Of a stretch of 64,000 nt of DNA, positions 36,082 through 49,265 are shown in pieces. Position 1 is the stretch's first letter. Each line of letters starts with the position of its first letter. Source of the stretch: Xenopus tropicalis (Eukaryota; Chordata; Amphibia; Anura; Pipidae); contig NC_030683.2 in assembly GCF_000004195.4 (NCBI RefSeq), positions 53,333,358 to 53,397,357 on the forward strand, written 5' to 3'. The notes under the pieces were generated by a model that was given only the letters and a program-made list of their open reading frames with translations, was not told the DNA's origin and ran no database searches. Made by a program: the position numbers and the translations under genes.

Positions 36082-37135
36082 TGTCAGTTCCTAACACTAA
36101 GAATATAATCTGTTGTTTGGACACCATGGTTTTGTGAGAGTAGCACAATATTCACTTAAAATGTCTGGGAGTGTAAATATGACTGGGCCAGAAGCATCTG
36201 TACAATGCATATTTGGACCTAGAAATATTAAACTTTAGACCAGCTAATAAAGAAAATGATATTGCAGAGACTGAATTTGTTAAACAAATCACCCTCTATG
36301 TAATATATGTAAAGCAAACAAACAGGTTAACATCGGTGTTTGGATCTGTTAAAAATGATCTTCACTGCTGGGGATTATACACAGTTACATGAAAATGTGC
36401 CACTTGCCATGCTTTGTATCCCAGGCATACTGAACACCTATGGTCATTTAGTCAATTGTGTATGCTTTCACAGAAAGGTGGGAGAATTCTTGTTTTTTTA
36501 TTTACAGTGGAATTTACAAACTAATAGGAACAATCTATCTACCTTTCAAGGCTTAAAAATATTAAAGAAACAGCAGGTTTTTGAATTATTCTGTCCTAGG
36601 ATTAGTTTCTTTGCAAAAACCCACCAACATAATATGTTAAGCCACAAGACCATGGGTTTCAGGCCAACCCACTCATCACTAGTAAACTGTATTAACATTT
36701 TTATAACTTTAATCCTATCCATTGTTTGTTAACGAATTAGTCAGGAAGTGTGGCATCTTTAATTTTTCATGTTATTAGAGTTTAGTATTAAAGCCATAGC
36801 AATCATCTTTATTCTGTCCATAGAATCTGTTTCACATTTCACTTAATTTCTGTTTCTATACAGTAGCTATGGGACAAAGTGCAAAGCTGTCTTGCAAATC
36901 TTTTTTTTTTTTTGTTATGCCCTTGTACTTGAGTTTAGCAAAGGAAACTGGGACTGAGGGAAGTGGAGCCAACTGAGTAAACATGGCGACTGAAATCAAG
37001 CCAGTATGAAAAGCTGATCAATGAGCATTAATTAAAAATGAGTGTGCCCATTAATTAAAATAAATATAACAATTTGGATGGGACAAACTAAATTAAAATA
37101 TGATAATTTTATTGCACAACTACCTTTTTTCTCCT
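36082..37135. other. Intronic stretch
   Basis: No exon recognised. The 130-codon plus-strand frame at 36340-36732 lacks an ATG at its head and any domain. A T-run lies at about 36901-36914. Confidence 0.5.
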
Positions 37136-37580
37136 TTAAAGAGGTTGTGCACCTTTGGGTTAACTTTTAGTATCTTTTAGAGAGTAATATTCAGACAGTT
37201 TGCAATTGTTCTTCATTTTTTACTATTTGTAGTTTTTTCTTAATTATTTCAGTGTTTGTTCAGCAGCTTTCCATTTTTGAGTTGCAGCAGCTATCTTGTT
37301 GCTAGAGCCCAAATTACCTTAGCAACCAGGGAGTGGTTTGAATGAGAGACAGGAATATAATTAGGAGAATATCAATAAAATTGTAGCCTCACAGAGCAAT
37401 AGTCTTCTGGCTGCTGGGGTCATTAACCCCTATTTGAAAGCTGCAAGGAGTTAGAAGTAGACGGCGAATAATTAAACAACTATAGTCAGTTGTAGCTGCG
37501 ACAAAACCCGGGTGACAAATGATACACAGATAACTTGTGGCTACCGTTGGCAACAACCCTCGTTTCCTAACCACCAGCTA
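37136..37580 (+). repeat. T2-like TTAA element, one end
   Basis: Starts TTAAAGAGGTTGTGCACC, continuing tttgggttaacttttagtat, a very common frog repeat with TTAAAGGRR-type ends. The right end was not found. The element at 43864-44050 shares ggggtcattgacccc-like sequence (here ctggggtcattaacccc). Confidence 0.6.
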
Positions 37581-40500
37581 AAATGAGGAAACATATGCGG
37601 CACAGCTACTTTCTGAGTCACGCCGTGTATTTGCCAACCACAGTTCGCATTTTAACTGGTGAGAGCACATTTGAAGAAGATTAGTCGCCTACAGTAGAGC
37701 AGATTTATTGCAGGCAACTAATTTTCTCATCTGTCATTATCCTCAGATGCTGAAAATCTCTCTTCTTTTGTGCACAAACTTTACTATATAACACAATACT
37801 GTGAAAGAGCAGCTGCATATATGCACAACAGAGGTCAATGCAGTGGACAAAAGGCATGGTAGGAAAATATCCAGAAACTTCACAATGCTTTCCCAGTAAC
37901 AATAACTGCATCTGAAACTAGGCCAAAAACTGAAGAAAAATTGATTCTAAAGCTACAGAATAATTATTATTATAGCAGCTCTGATTATAAAATCAAATGC
38001 TACAATATATTTTGTTATCTTCTTTACTGAACAATCAGTAACTATTTCTATTTGACCCTGCAAAAGAGTGAATTTATAGCAGTCAGCTTTCCAACAGTAC
38101 AATAAAAATATGCCTTTCCAGTAGGTTGTGTCTCTGCAAATCAAATCTATAGGCTCTGCAGGTCAAGGCACTGCAGCAGTGTGACATCCCTTTCTCCTGC
38201 AGTATTTTCCCTCCCCCCTTGTCTCAAAATAACCTCTCATCCACTGTCTCCCCACCCCCTCTGTCTGTTTATGAAGTCTCAGGAAATACCACAGCTCACA
38301 TTCCATCTCTACACCAGTGAAAGGAGACCATGTGACCTGCAAGGACCTGCATTTCTCACAGGGAGAGTGGGGATATTTTTCTGCTAAAACCTTCACTCAC
38401 CTCCTCCCCCACATCAGTGATCAGCAGTTTTGTTTTTTTGTTGGACAGAATATACATTTCTTCCTTTGGATGGGGGGCTGAGCTTTGCCCAAGCTGGCTT
38501 CTAGCCATTTCAAGCCTTTCATGATCTGACCAACTCACGTCACTGCTGCATTCTTCCGAGAAAAGCATTTCAGGTCAATGAGTATCTATCCATCCTCCCT
38601 CATGGTGAGGATTTGGTGGTGAGGAGTGGCAGAAAACCCCAAGTGTTCTTAGCAGTAAAAGGTTATGTTTTTAGGGAAAAAAAAAACCAACACATGGGCA
38701 TTAACTCCCATAAGGACTGTGGATATTAAGGGGTTAATTTACATTTATTCATTATTGCTTTTTTTAAAATATTAGCACCATTCAAGAGCCCTCCATTCCA
38801 TTTCTATCAGTATCAAGTGACATCATTTTCTGGAATTTTCCAAGAACTGTACAGTTAAGAAAAAAGGCTTGGAAAGCTAGACCTGGAGATGGTGAAATGG
38901 TGAAACATTTTGCTGTGGAATATTAATTTAAGCATATAACCCTATGTTTGGTGGGCATTTTAAAAGTAAAATCCAGTGACAGGGATAGAGGGGCCGTACA
39001 CATTGCCAGGGGCCCTCCTGCCATAAGGCAATTCAAGAAACATGCCTTAGGTAGCAGTGCCCTGCAGGTTACTAGGGAAGGTTTTCATCAGTTGTGCTTT
39101 CTATGCTAGTGAATTGGTTCCAGGAGTGCACAAAATTAACAGTGAAGTGGGGTGGGATTTGGTAGGTGGTCTTAAGCAGCAGTAAAGGAAGATATGCACT
39201 GCACTTTGGTTTGTAGCCAATTCTGACTTTTTGAGCACTCCCCCTTTAACCACATCCACCAAAAGGCACTTTTCTATTAATGACCTTTATGGTAAAATAT
39301 TCAATCAGCAATGTCCTATATAAAACATCAAAACAACAATTTTCCAAAAAATGTATCATGGTAACTGCTCACTCATAAATATATTGTTATATTAGTGGTT
39401 ATTTTGTGTGTGGTTTTTACAAAGCAATATAAAAAAAAAAAATAGTACAAAAAAAAAAATAGTACAAAAAAAAAAATCTGAAATCGGGAATTTTTTATTG
39501 CATTTCACACACTGCATTCTGGCCCTGTTGGCAGACAAGGATGAGCTCAGTATGCTGATTCACTGCCAGACATTAACACCAGCAGGAGGCAGAGCTCACC
39601 TGGGAATAAAAGCCAAGACTTGCTAAGACAAAGTGAGGTGTCTACATCATGCATTGCACTCACAATGACATATGACACAATGATAGCTCCACTGCATTAA
39701 ATCAACCATGCCTGAGACTACCCCCACCCATCATCTCTATCCTAAAGCCATTCCAAAACAAATGACCTTTGTTTGCTACCCAACTTTAAAACACGCGATG
39801 CCTGCTGTGCAAGGCAGTCTAAATAGTGTAGTCTATATATTTATTGATGGTCATTTTTTCTTAGGGCATATACACTAGAGACTGCCCATGGGGACAAATT
39901 GGCCTTGAAACACTGGCTCCAAAACATCCATCCCTGGAGTTTGAGAAAGGATGATTAATAATATATTCAAGTATGCTGTGATTTGAATTTTAGTGAAATT
40001 GTGTTATTTGATTGAACATTTGTTGGGACATTTGTTTGGAGCCTTTAAGCAGCTTGGTGGCCATAAAATTCCTCTGGGGGCCAAATTAGGCCACCTGACC
40101 TGTAGTTAGATAGTCCTGTCCACAATTATAGTTATTTGATCACCTTCAACAATAAGACATGAAGTAGTGAGGAACCATACTGTCATGATGAGTTGGACAC
40201 ACTGTTATTGCAGTGGGACAAGATTACATTTTAGAAATAAAGACACAGCACACCAGTCACACAAGGAATTGCATCCTCATTCATCTCAATGAAGCCCAAA
40301 ATCTATTGTAAATAGGTTTTCATGTGACAAGATGTAGAGGTTTACAGCTTGTCACATGGAAAACTGTTTTACTCACAATAGATCTGGAGCTTCTCGGAGA
40401 TCAATGATTATGCTACTCCATGTGTGACTAGTCCTCTCAAATCAAAATAGCTTCAAGCTGGACCATCTATCTACAGTAACAGTTGTTTAGCATGGGCCAG

Positions 40501-41684
40501 TTTTACCACCAAAGGAGGCCCTGAGTCAGGGGGGTTGAGAATATGTGAGTTAAATCTTAACCAACTGCATTAAAAATTGAGATCAGAATCACATGAAATA
40601 CTAATGTGTTACATGTCTGAGACCTAAATTAATTTGAATTGTTATTCCTATCATATGAAAAATGGGCATCATTATAATAACTTTTATTCTAATCTAGCAA
40701 TTCTGATTTTCTGTATTTCTGCACTATTTTTCTAACACAACTTGTTCAAGGTTACAAGACAATGTCAAAGAAATCATAGCCATGCATTTTTTTAGCAATG
40801 TTTCCAACAGGTCCAGGCAGTTTCTATAACCTTATCAATTTTCAGGATTTTCAGTCTGAAATTGGTCAGGCAATTGTTGGCCAGGCTCGATAAGGGATCT
40901 CTTTGCTTGCCAGTTTGACCTTGTGAAAACTGACCTTGTATTCATGATTCTTGGCAGCATCTCTAACAAGCAGATAAGATGGAAACCCCTATGTGTATAG
41001 CATTTGTTACTATGCAGGAACAACAAAGAACACAGGAAACTACAATAAAGCTTAATTACTTTTCATACCCATCTACTAACATATTCTGCCCATACATGTA
41101 ATTCTTTACCTTGTATCTCTACTAATTGTTTATAGCAGGCATTTAGCTAAAAGTAAGCAAAAAGCGGCACTGCAGATGTTATAAACTGCAACTTCCAGCA
41201 TTCGGGGAGAATTACGTGCAGTGGAAGCAAGAAACAGCAATAGCAATTCTGTAATTCATAGCCTTCTTGGTACTTAACTTTTCATCACTTTATTGAACCT
41301 TGGGGTGACTGAGGTCTCATATGCACATCTGACCAAGCCCTCTACCCCACTACCCGACCCCACCCCTGCACAAACTGCACCACTTTCTGCTAAACCCTGC
41401 TCCTTCGGCCGACCTCGGGATATCACTTGTAGTCATGGGCGGGTTCGGGTTGACCTCTTCCGCTCACTTTCCGTGACCTAACACTGCCGGCTGCCTCTTC
41501 TGGCTTCTGAATTTATAGGAGCGTGCCCGTCATGCCCCTTTTGTGACATCATTGGGGCAGGCGCAGGTCTATAAATACAGGGTAGAAGCCGGGTCAGGTA
41601 GGGTTCGGGTTGGGAGCAGGAGGGGTCAGATCACTATCCTACTGGGTTTACCTAATGTTTAAATGATTTTTTAGTAGACTTAAG
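37581..41684. other. Intronic stretch
   Basis: No exon recognised. 38160-38580 is GC-richer and non-repetitive with a tcacgtca motif (about 38537) and may be regulatory. 39430-39477 is a small tandem of A-runs plus tagtac. About 40040-40120 (cctctgggggccaaattagg) and 41300-41640 (ggcgggttcgggttgacc) look like dispersed repeats. Confidence 0.45.
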
Positions 41685-41775
41685 GTATGACAATCCAAAT
41701 TATGGAAAGACCCCCCATATCAATCACAAGGTCTAGAACATTCTGGATAATAGGTTCTATACCTGTATATATTTT
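41685..41775. repeat. Fragment of abundant frog repeat
   Basis: Phrases ccaaattatggaaagacccc and ctggataataggttctatacc are the diverged end of a very common Xenopus interspersed element. Only about 90 bp remain. Confidence 0.5.
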
Positions 41776-42453
41776 GTACTCATGACTGTGTATATGTATA
41801 TATCTGTACAGAAGGTATAACAACCACCAGTCAGATAAATTTGTTTTGCAGCAGCAGTGTTGGAAGGCCACGTCATCTTATCTTATCAGAGATAAAAGTC
41901 ATAGAAATGCCATGCAATCCTTACCCACATGTGCCAGCGCACCTCTCTCTTGGGCAGACTTATTCCTCACTTGACTAAATCCATTGTCCTGAAAGACATA
42001 TTAAGGACATAAACCAGGTAAATAAACAGGCATCATAAACGAAGAAAGAAATGAATAGTCTTAAAAACTTTATTAAAGCATTTTAACACAAACTTTAGTG
42101 CAATGACACACAAGTGCTTTCTCATCGCAGCAAATTGGCTTTTTCCACGGGAAACTTGCCTCATTACAAAGTTACACATAAATGATCATGTATATTGCTT
42201 TTACTTTAAGTATATGAAAGGCAGAAAATAAGTTTTTTCCCAAATAAATGCAGGTCATCCAAGAATAACTACAACAGCAAACACACTGTAATTAAGATTA
42301 AAAAAAGACCCCCCGATTAAAACTTTGAGTCCAGACTGAGAACTTCAGCTATGAACACCAAGATGCAATTTTTGGAAGGATGGGAATAGCAAGGGATGCA
42401 GCTTTAGATGGCTCCATGGCTGTGAGCCATCTTCTTAAAATAGTGAGTCTGCT

Positions 42454-42652
42454 TAAGGGTAGTGCCACATGGGGCTGATTCTTGGCAAGGGGAAAAACGC
42501 TTTTCAAGAATCAGCCCCTCCACTCTAAAAAAAAGTTGTGCCTGCACCCAAAAGCACTGAATCAGCTTGGGTGCAGGCACATGCAGCATATTTCTGCCTA
42601 AAACTGCTTGAGTATGCAGCTGGGAATCAGCCCAGTGTAGCATTACCCTTAG
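42454..42652. repeat. Foldback MITE with GTGCCTGCACCC hairpin
   Basis: Outer ends ttaagggtagtgccacatgg and tgtagcattacccttag are inverted. Inside are gctgattcttg / caagaatcagc and gtgcctgcaccca / tgggtgcaggcac (42538-42581). Same family theme as 1664-1876 and 27452-27716. Confidence 0.8.
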
Positions 42653-42878
42653 TAGCCCTGATTTAATTTCCAAAAATAAACTCCTTTGTAGCAGTGGACA
42701 CAGCCATGTAGGGCTGTAGGGTCCACATTGCATTGCAGGTAACACGCTATTTTGGTGAACTAGGGTCAAATGTTATTCATTGTTCCTTAAACAAAATCCT
42801 CTCATACACACAAAAATATTTTTTTCTGCCAATAAATATTTTATCTGCATTTGCTTGACACAAAGATAAAATCTATGC

Positions 42879-42884
<6 letters not shown>

Positions 42885-42929
<45 letters not shown>

Positions 42930-42932
42930 TTA
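42885..42932. repeat. TA microsatellite followed by poly(T)
   Basis: An AT dinucleotide tract of about 16 units runs straight into about 20 T residues. Confidence 0.9.
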
Positions 42933-42951
42933 ATGTTACTGGCCCTTTTTC

Positions 42952-43456
42952 TTAAAGGAGAAAGAAAGGCTAAATCACTGGGAGTGCCAAATGTTAGGCA
43001 CCCCCAGTGATTATAATTGCTTACCTGATACCCCTGGCCGGTGATTCTGTTAGGAGAAAACTGCACCAGCCCGGGGTATATGCCAGTGAACGTTTTTCTT
43101 TCAGTTTTCTCCTAACAGGAGCCCTGCCCAAGGGTTTCAGGTATGGCACATATGGCCCGTGTATGGGCACTACCGACGGGCCTGCCCGACCGATATCTGG
43201 CCTGAAATCGGGCAGATATCAATCAGGCAGGTAAAAAAAATCTAAAATTGATGCGGTCCCCGGACCGACTTTGCCTATACCCAGGGCCAAACGATCGAAT
43301 TAGCCTGGATTCTCCCGATATCGCCCACCCGTAGGTGGGGGATATCAGGAGAAGATCCGCTCACTTGGCGATATCGCCAAGAGAGCGGATCTGAAGGTGT
43401 ATGGGCATCTTAACATTTGGCACCCCCCAGTGATGTAGCCTTTCCTTCTCCTTTAA
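42952..43456. repeat. T2-type TTAA MITE interrupted by a multi-hairpin MITE
   Basis: Ends TTAAAGGAGAAAGAAAGGC and GCCTTTCCTTCTCCTTTAA (42952-42970 and 43438-43456) are inverted repeats carrying the T2-family TTAAAGGRR terminus and TTAA target site. The subterminal ccaaatgttaggcacccccag is matched by ttaacatttggcaccccccag, in the opposite sense as expected. The interior from about 43118 to 43412 is a foreign multi-hairpin element. Confidence 0.85.
43118..43412. repeat. Multi-hairpin MITE nested in a T2 MITE
   Basis: Contains gcccgtgtatgggcac, ctgcccgaccgatatctggcc, gatgcggtccccggaccgac, ccagggccaaacgatcgaatt and ggcgatatcgcc, modules shared with 35640-35951, and ends aaggtgtatgggcatctt. It lies wholly within the T2 element, so it inserted second. 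Confidence 0.75.
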
Positions 43457-43863
43457 ACCCCAATATCTTCCTAAAAGCCAATTAGACCACCCTTTGTGAC
43501 CCATTAGCCCATCAGCCCTGCTTGCCTTAAAAACACTGTTATAGGGCATGGGTTGGCAAAGATTTTACTAATCTTAAAGGATGCCCTCAGATCCTCTAAA
43601 AGGGACCTCTACTGAGTAAGTCAAAGAGCATTTATTATATGATTTAGTGGTGTTTATAACTTTAGGAACACAGATCTACTGTAAAAAGTAGGGACACACA
43701 CACTGATATCAATAGAGAAAACAAACCTGTTCATAGGAAAAATCGTAATTGTAACATGTATGGCCACCCTGACACCTACACATTACACATAGCACATTTT
43801 TTAACACAATTGTTGCTTCATAAAACCCTACTGAATACCGTGTTTGTATCCATACAGTCCGCT

Positions 43864-44050
43864 TAAAGGAACAGTTCACAGTTAAAGTATCTGATAGAAT
43901 TTCCTATTCTTAGCACCTTTTTAACAGGTCTTCATTTGTAAAGTTTTTTTTAATTATCTGCCTTCCTCTTCTGCCTCTTTCAAGATTTAAAATAAGGGGG
44001 GTCATTGACCCCAGCAACAAAAACAACCTTTTTTCTCCAAAGACAGTTTA
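43864..44050 (+). repeat. T2-like TTAA element, partial
   Basis: Starts TTAAAGGAACAGTTCAC and includes ggggggtcattgaccccagc, matching in reverse the element at 37136-37580. No right end found. Confidence 0.55.
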
Positions 44051-46677
44051 ATTGTGGCTTAAACAGTTTGAGACCACATCAAACATGTAGTCCTGTACAG
44101 CAGGAATATGGGAACAAATAGGGTTATCAATTGGTTGGTATTTTATTTAACCAGCTGGTAACAATTGTGCTGGATGCCAATGTTATTAATAGGGAAAAAA
44201 TATAGAAAGGGCAGTACTTTTCCAGAAACCCCATTAAAAGAAGGAAGATTATACTGAATTCTGACAATTATAAATATTTTGTGTGACCATAAGCAAGACG
44301 AGACACATATGTACTAATGTCACAGTGTTCCTTGCATTTTGCTATACATTTTTTTCCCTCCCTGGAAGTCACCAAGGGAGAATGCCAGGAAAACCTTGAA
44401 TGAAAACAGTAAAAAGGACAAATCACATTATTAGTGAAAATATCTTTTTAATCAAGTAGCTTTTCTTGGCAAAAACATATTCTACTATGTGGTACAATGG
44501 TTAAACCTTCTGCTTTATCTAAATACCTCTAGCAAAATAAATATCATGTACAGATTGAAGCACTGCACTTAAGACAGCATGCAGCTTGTTGGGAAGAGTG
44601 GTTCCTCCTCCCTTCCCTACAGGAACACAAAAGAATTATTTCCTAATAAACCTCCGGTTTCTACCACTCTTAAAACATCTGGGCAGCTTTATGTCCTTTT
44701 CTTCAGAAAGCTATGCAGGATGGTTTACGAACAGGATAACATTTTCAAACAGCAGATCTTTTTAGCAATGCTTTAACTTTTATCTGTAGGGGAGAAAAAT
44801 ATCTTATGTCTAGAATCTACATCCCAGCAAAGTAGTAAGGGGTGCAGTCATCATCTACATGAACCAGTCAACAGATTTTGCATACAGCTCATATGCTGCA
44901 TTATTTAATATAATACACAAACACATGGAATTTCCTCTTCTAATACCACAGAAACAAGAGCAAGAACAAGAGCAAAATGATCTAGAGAACTAAAACATTG
45001 TATTATTTACTAACATCACCAAAATTAATCTTAGTTTTAAATGATCAGCAGAGCTTTAAACTCTGCAGCACCAACAACTAAGGCTGGATATTTAAAATAT
45101 ACTGTGCTGCAGTGAGCTAATCAACAGTCCATGAGCAGACTGCTAATGTTCCTCTTCCCGGCAGATGGAGAGCTGTGCAGAGACAGTGCTTGGAACTGCC
45201 AGGGACCGAAAAATTGTTCACTGGGGAATCCTGTGCATAGTGACAAATTCATAACTGTGGCCAAACTCACAAAAATCCTCCTGGCATAACACTGGGTGGC
45301 ACAGTGTCCACAAGAGATATATATCAATGCAGGCAGGAATATGGATAAGTAAGGTAGGCAGGTAGCACAAGGAAAATTACATTAAAAAGAAAAAAAACTT
45401 AAAATCAGTGCAGACAACAGACACATGCATCCTGCTGGGTTGCCCAGCATAGGGGCTGCAGCTGAGCACAGATGGGCCACCTGTTGAGCATCATTATTTT
45501 AACTAGTTATGTTAGCTATCTTTGGTTGTCAGGGCATCTTTAATTAGTACCTTATCTAAATATTTTATTTTACCACTTAAATATATTAGCCACAAAGTAC
45601 TCAGGAGCTGTTAAACTGCAAACCATTCAAAAAAATGCTGCCTTAGTCATGTACAAAGTACAGGACAAGTAAGGGTGCATTCACTTACCCTGACGCAGTG
45701 AGCAAAGTGCACTTCCGAGCACAATTGCCAAGGTTTTTTCACACAATGCTTTAGTTTTCCCCAGAATTCATGCGCCATTTAATGTGCAATGTGGTCGCTG
45801 AATCAGAATTGTGCTGCCTAACTCTTGCGAGCTGTCAACCAGCCCCATGCCATGAGGGCAATAATGATCTACTACAGGCCTTTTTGAGACCTTATTTCAT
45901 GTTATGATTCAGTGTGAAGTAGAATTTAGGCTTAAAAAAAATGCAGGGCTGGATTGTTATCTCCAACATGACATGGGATAGGTTAGGTTGATGTCAGACG
46001 TCAAGCCGGAAAACGCTTGGTGAGAATATGCCCCGCTACTGTAAATGCGCCACTTCTGACATCAGCCTTAAATGACTGCTCAGCATCCAGCGCAACTGCA
46101 TCCGATTAGTCAAAATAGATGCAACTGATCATGCGCTTCACTCTAACTTAATTGCTAATAAGTTAAAACTGAAATTAACTATTAAGAAAGCGGTGGAATT
46201 CACTTTATGCAACAATACAACGGTGTCTCAACTCAAATAAGAAGGATGCTGTTATGACTATTTATGCGGAATGCCTCTGATTAATTATTGCCTCACGATT
46301 TAAGGTGACCATATATGCTGAGATATGATTAGGCAGAATGGCAGATTTGTTCATTCCTCACAATCTGGACAAGCATGGTCATCTCTGGAGCAGTTTCAAC
46401 AGATTTGTCATACAAAGCACAGTTAATTTTTAAGTTCACTTATCCACACTGAGAAAATTTGTACATCAGCAGTACCTTATATTACCCAATTGGTGATGTA
46501 TTACTTACATTATTTTATCTGCAGCTGGCTGAACGAAGCTAAAAAATTTTTAAAGTGTTTTCAAGTATTGTATAGTTTAGTGTATTAGTTTTTATGGAAA
46601 TTCAATATTCAATGAAAAACACTTTCTTTTAATGTTGAGTAAAACAAATGGCCACAAGTAATTATGCACAGATAGAC
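44051..46677. other. Intronic stretch
   Basis: No exon recognised. 45990-46070 is a fragment of the foldback family (gagaatatgccccgctactgtaaatg), and 46300-46430 looks like a decayed multi-hairpin MITE (aaggtgaccatatatgctg). Confidence 0.5.
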
Positions 46678-47319
46678 TTAAAGGACATGTAAAGCCTACA
46701 TTTGCCTACAATGTATATCAGTTGGGCATGTCTCCCCACCCAAATGGCATCATTTGTACTGCATATATCCCCTCCACTTGTCAGCACCATCACATTTTCC
46801 TAAAGCAAATAGCAGCCTTCACCCGGTGGCCATTTTTCCTCTGATACATAATCAGATACATTAAAATCTGCAAGCAGCATACACACAGACCCTTATTCAG
46901 CATACATTTCATCAATAATACAGGCTCACACAGGCAGAACTGTCTTTGATAAAAGTTCTGCTTTGTTTGAGCACTGTAATGGTAAAGCTGAGCGCAGGAG
47001 AAAAAAATTGAAGCAGACAGCTAGAGCTGAGTTTCTATGGGAACCAGCAATGCCATCTCTTCACTGGCTGCTAGACTGGGGGGCCGTGTTTAGTAATCTG
47101 AGCTTAGAACAACTGAGCATGCCCACAAGCCAACAGCCAAACAAATTCCCGAGGTGGGGAGGCGAGTGGGTTACAGGAGGAGAAGGAAATATAAGTGATT
47201 AAGGAGATGTTGCAGCTTTACTATTAATCTCTGGACAACCAGTGTGGCAGGTATTGAAAGATTTCAAAGAGGCTGTTCACTGATTACATTTTTGTGTGTG
47301 GGGTTTACATGTCCTTTAA
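46678..47319 (+). repeat. T2-type TTAA non-autonomous transposon, copy 1
   Basis: 642 bp from TTAAAGGACATGTAAA to TTTACATGTCCTTTAA, flanked by TTAA. These are the TTAAAGGRR ends and target site of the Xenopus T2 (Kolobok-like) group. Two further copies in this window align along their whole length: 49266-49911 (reverse) and 55530-56159. It contains no transposase. A shared short open frame is just conserved repeat sequence. Confidence 0.88.
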
Positions 47320-47624
47320 TGCTAAAAAAAATTATAACCCATTATTGCCTCTAAGGGCACATTGCTTCAATTGGTATAAAAGTCCAGTCAATAAACACTG
47401 GCACTCAATGAATGCAGTCAAAAAAATATTTTTGGATCTTTGTGATGAAATAAATAAGTAGAAGTAATTTTCCTGTCAGTCTGCACTACTGATGCTGCAA
47501 TACTACTACTGGTCTTATTGCTTGTCAATGGATTTGAGCCTGTAATAAAGGTAATAAAAAGAAATAAAACAAAAAGATTTCAGTTGTTGATTTGGGTCCT
47601 TAAGAACGACTCGGCAGCTTACCT

Positions 47625-47892
47625 GCCCATGTATGGGGACCTCCGACAGGCCTCCCCGACCGATTTCCGGCTAAAAATTGTCCAGATGTCAATCGGACAG
47701 GCTTGACTTTGTTGGATTGGGGACTGCATCTGCTCATTGATGTGTTCCTTGCTCTGACTTATTCTATCCACTTCATTGCCTAGGGCCAAACAATTAGCAA
47801 GATATCACGCGCTCAAGTTGGGCATCTTGGGGAAAAGATTTGCTAGTTTGCCAACTTCGCCAAATAAGCAAATCTTACCATGTACGGCCACC
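47625..47892. repeat. Decayed multi-hairpin MITE
   Basis: Left phrase cccatgtatggggacctccgac and right phrase ttaccatgtacggccacctt are the family ends. Interior modules ccccgaccgatttccggct and agggccaaacaatta align with 43118-43412. Hairpins are partly destroyed. Confidence 0.65.
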
Positions 47893-49265
47893 TTTAGACA
47901 AAAAATGTCCTAATTGTATCGGTCTGCACTGTACTGGTTGCTTGTCAATGAATAAGAGTTTTTTTTACACTTCCTTCTTTGAAATTAGGGCAATTCAGGG
48001 TATTTTGTTGCCCGAATTATTTCCTTCTCCATTTCAACCCCATTTATCGCTATGGCAATTGTCTAAACCTGCAGAGACACTTGGAAAACAGGAACTTGTT
48101 GAAATTGTGATACTTTTCTAGAGTGAGTGTACCTGCAAGATGCACACAGTTGCCACAGAAATTAATGGGAGGGGGCTGTAAATCGCCTTGGCAACCCTGT
48201 CCTGCATTACCTTTATATCAAAGAACCAGTCCATTTCTTCTTTTCTGCCTCTAGGAAGTCCCGGATGGCTCTTTCAATAGCATTATATTTTTTCTTTTTG
48301 CAAACCCCCACCACACCAAGCTAAATATTCTAGGCTAGCCTCATCTGCATTTAATTAGCAGTTAATTAGCTCTGGCTTCCCGTGTTATTTGCTGGCAACC
48401 TCTGAAAGGGACACTCCAAGCAAGAGAGATCAATGGTAATATTCCTTCCTCATCAAGGCTAGCCACAGTAGAGATTTTAGCTGTAAATTTTAGCCTAAGC
48501 AACAGATATTTGATGTCTGGAACACAAAATGAAGCCACACCAGTGAGAATCAACTTCTATATGGCTGCTTATGGCTTATACTTTGTAACACACCAAAAAG
48601 TATTTTGCAATAAGCGAAGACTGTAATATTAAAATGTAGCTTGTTTTAATCGAGAAGCTGCAATATGTCTATCAAGATTTGTAATAACTCGATTGTGAAA
48701 TACAAGGTGATGTAATTTTTACTTCAGGTGCATTAAAATCAACTGAAATTCTACAAACCTGGGATTTATATTTCCAAAAAACACACTTATAAAAAGTTCT
48801 AACTTTCATCCTAGCGGATATTATGACTGTAATATGAGAAAGATAAGAAATTCAGATATACTGCTTGCCCAGAAATCAACCTATACCAGCATTTCTGGAG
48901 TCACACACCCCACAGACACTAGAAGATTGCAGTTTTCTTATATTATGCTGCTTTATTCTCATGTTTGCATTCAGAGACCCAATTAAGTAGCTCTCCAAAC
49001 TTATGGAACAATGCATTTACTGTAGACTGACAGGAAAGGCATTCAAGTTTAACAAAATATATCTGCATACCATTGCCTTTTCCAAAAATTTAGAACATCC
49101 CATCAGTATTAAATCTTTAACTCTAGTCTGTAAGACTATTTAGTTGCAGAAACTGAATCATTCACACTCAACTGTGCAACACAAAACAAATTAAAATGCT
49201 TGCCTATCTAATCCTACAAGAATCGTTTACATGAAATTGGTCTGAAATTGGAAAAACAGCTGTCT
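47893..49265. other. Intronic stretch around the 48.2-48.6 kb block
   Basis: Apart from the candidate regulatory block listed separately, AT-rich intron with no exon recognised. Confidence 0.45.
48170..48560. promoter_or_regulatory. Candidate conserved non-coding element
   Basis: Non-repetitive block with clustered homeodomain-type sites, catttaattagcagttaatta near 48350-48370, plus ccttggcaacc (RFX half-site-like) at about 48186. Flanked by MITEs but containing none. Enhancer function is inference. Confidence 0.35.

Noticed and set aside
36340..36732. 130-codon plus-strand open frame
   Set aside because: Opens at a TTG rather than ATG, has no recognisable domain, repeat support or splice context; length is unremarkable for AT-rich intron.
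46963..47202. Open frame shared by three places (46963, 49487 reverse, 55842) with KKLKQTARAEFLWEPAMPSL
   Set aside because: The similarity reflects three copies of one T2-type element. The frame ends differ between copies and the element has no known coding role.
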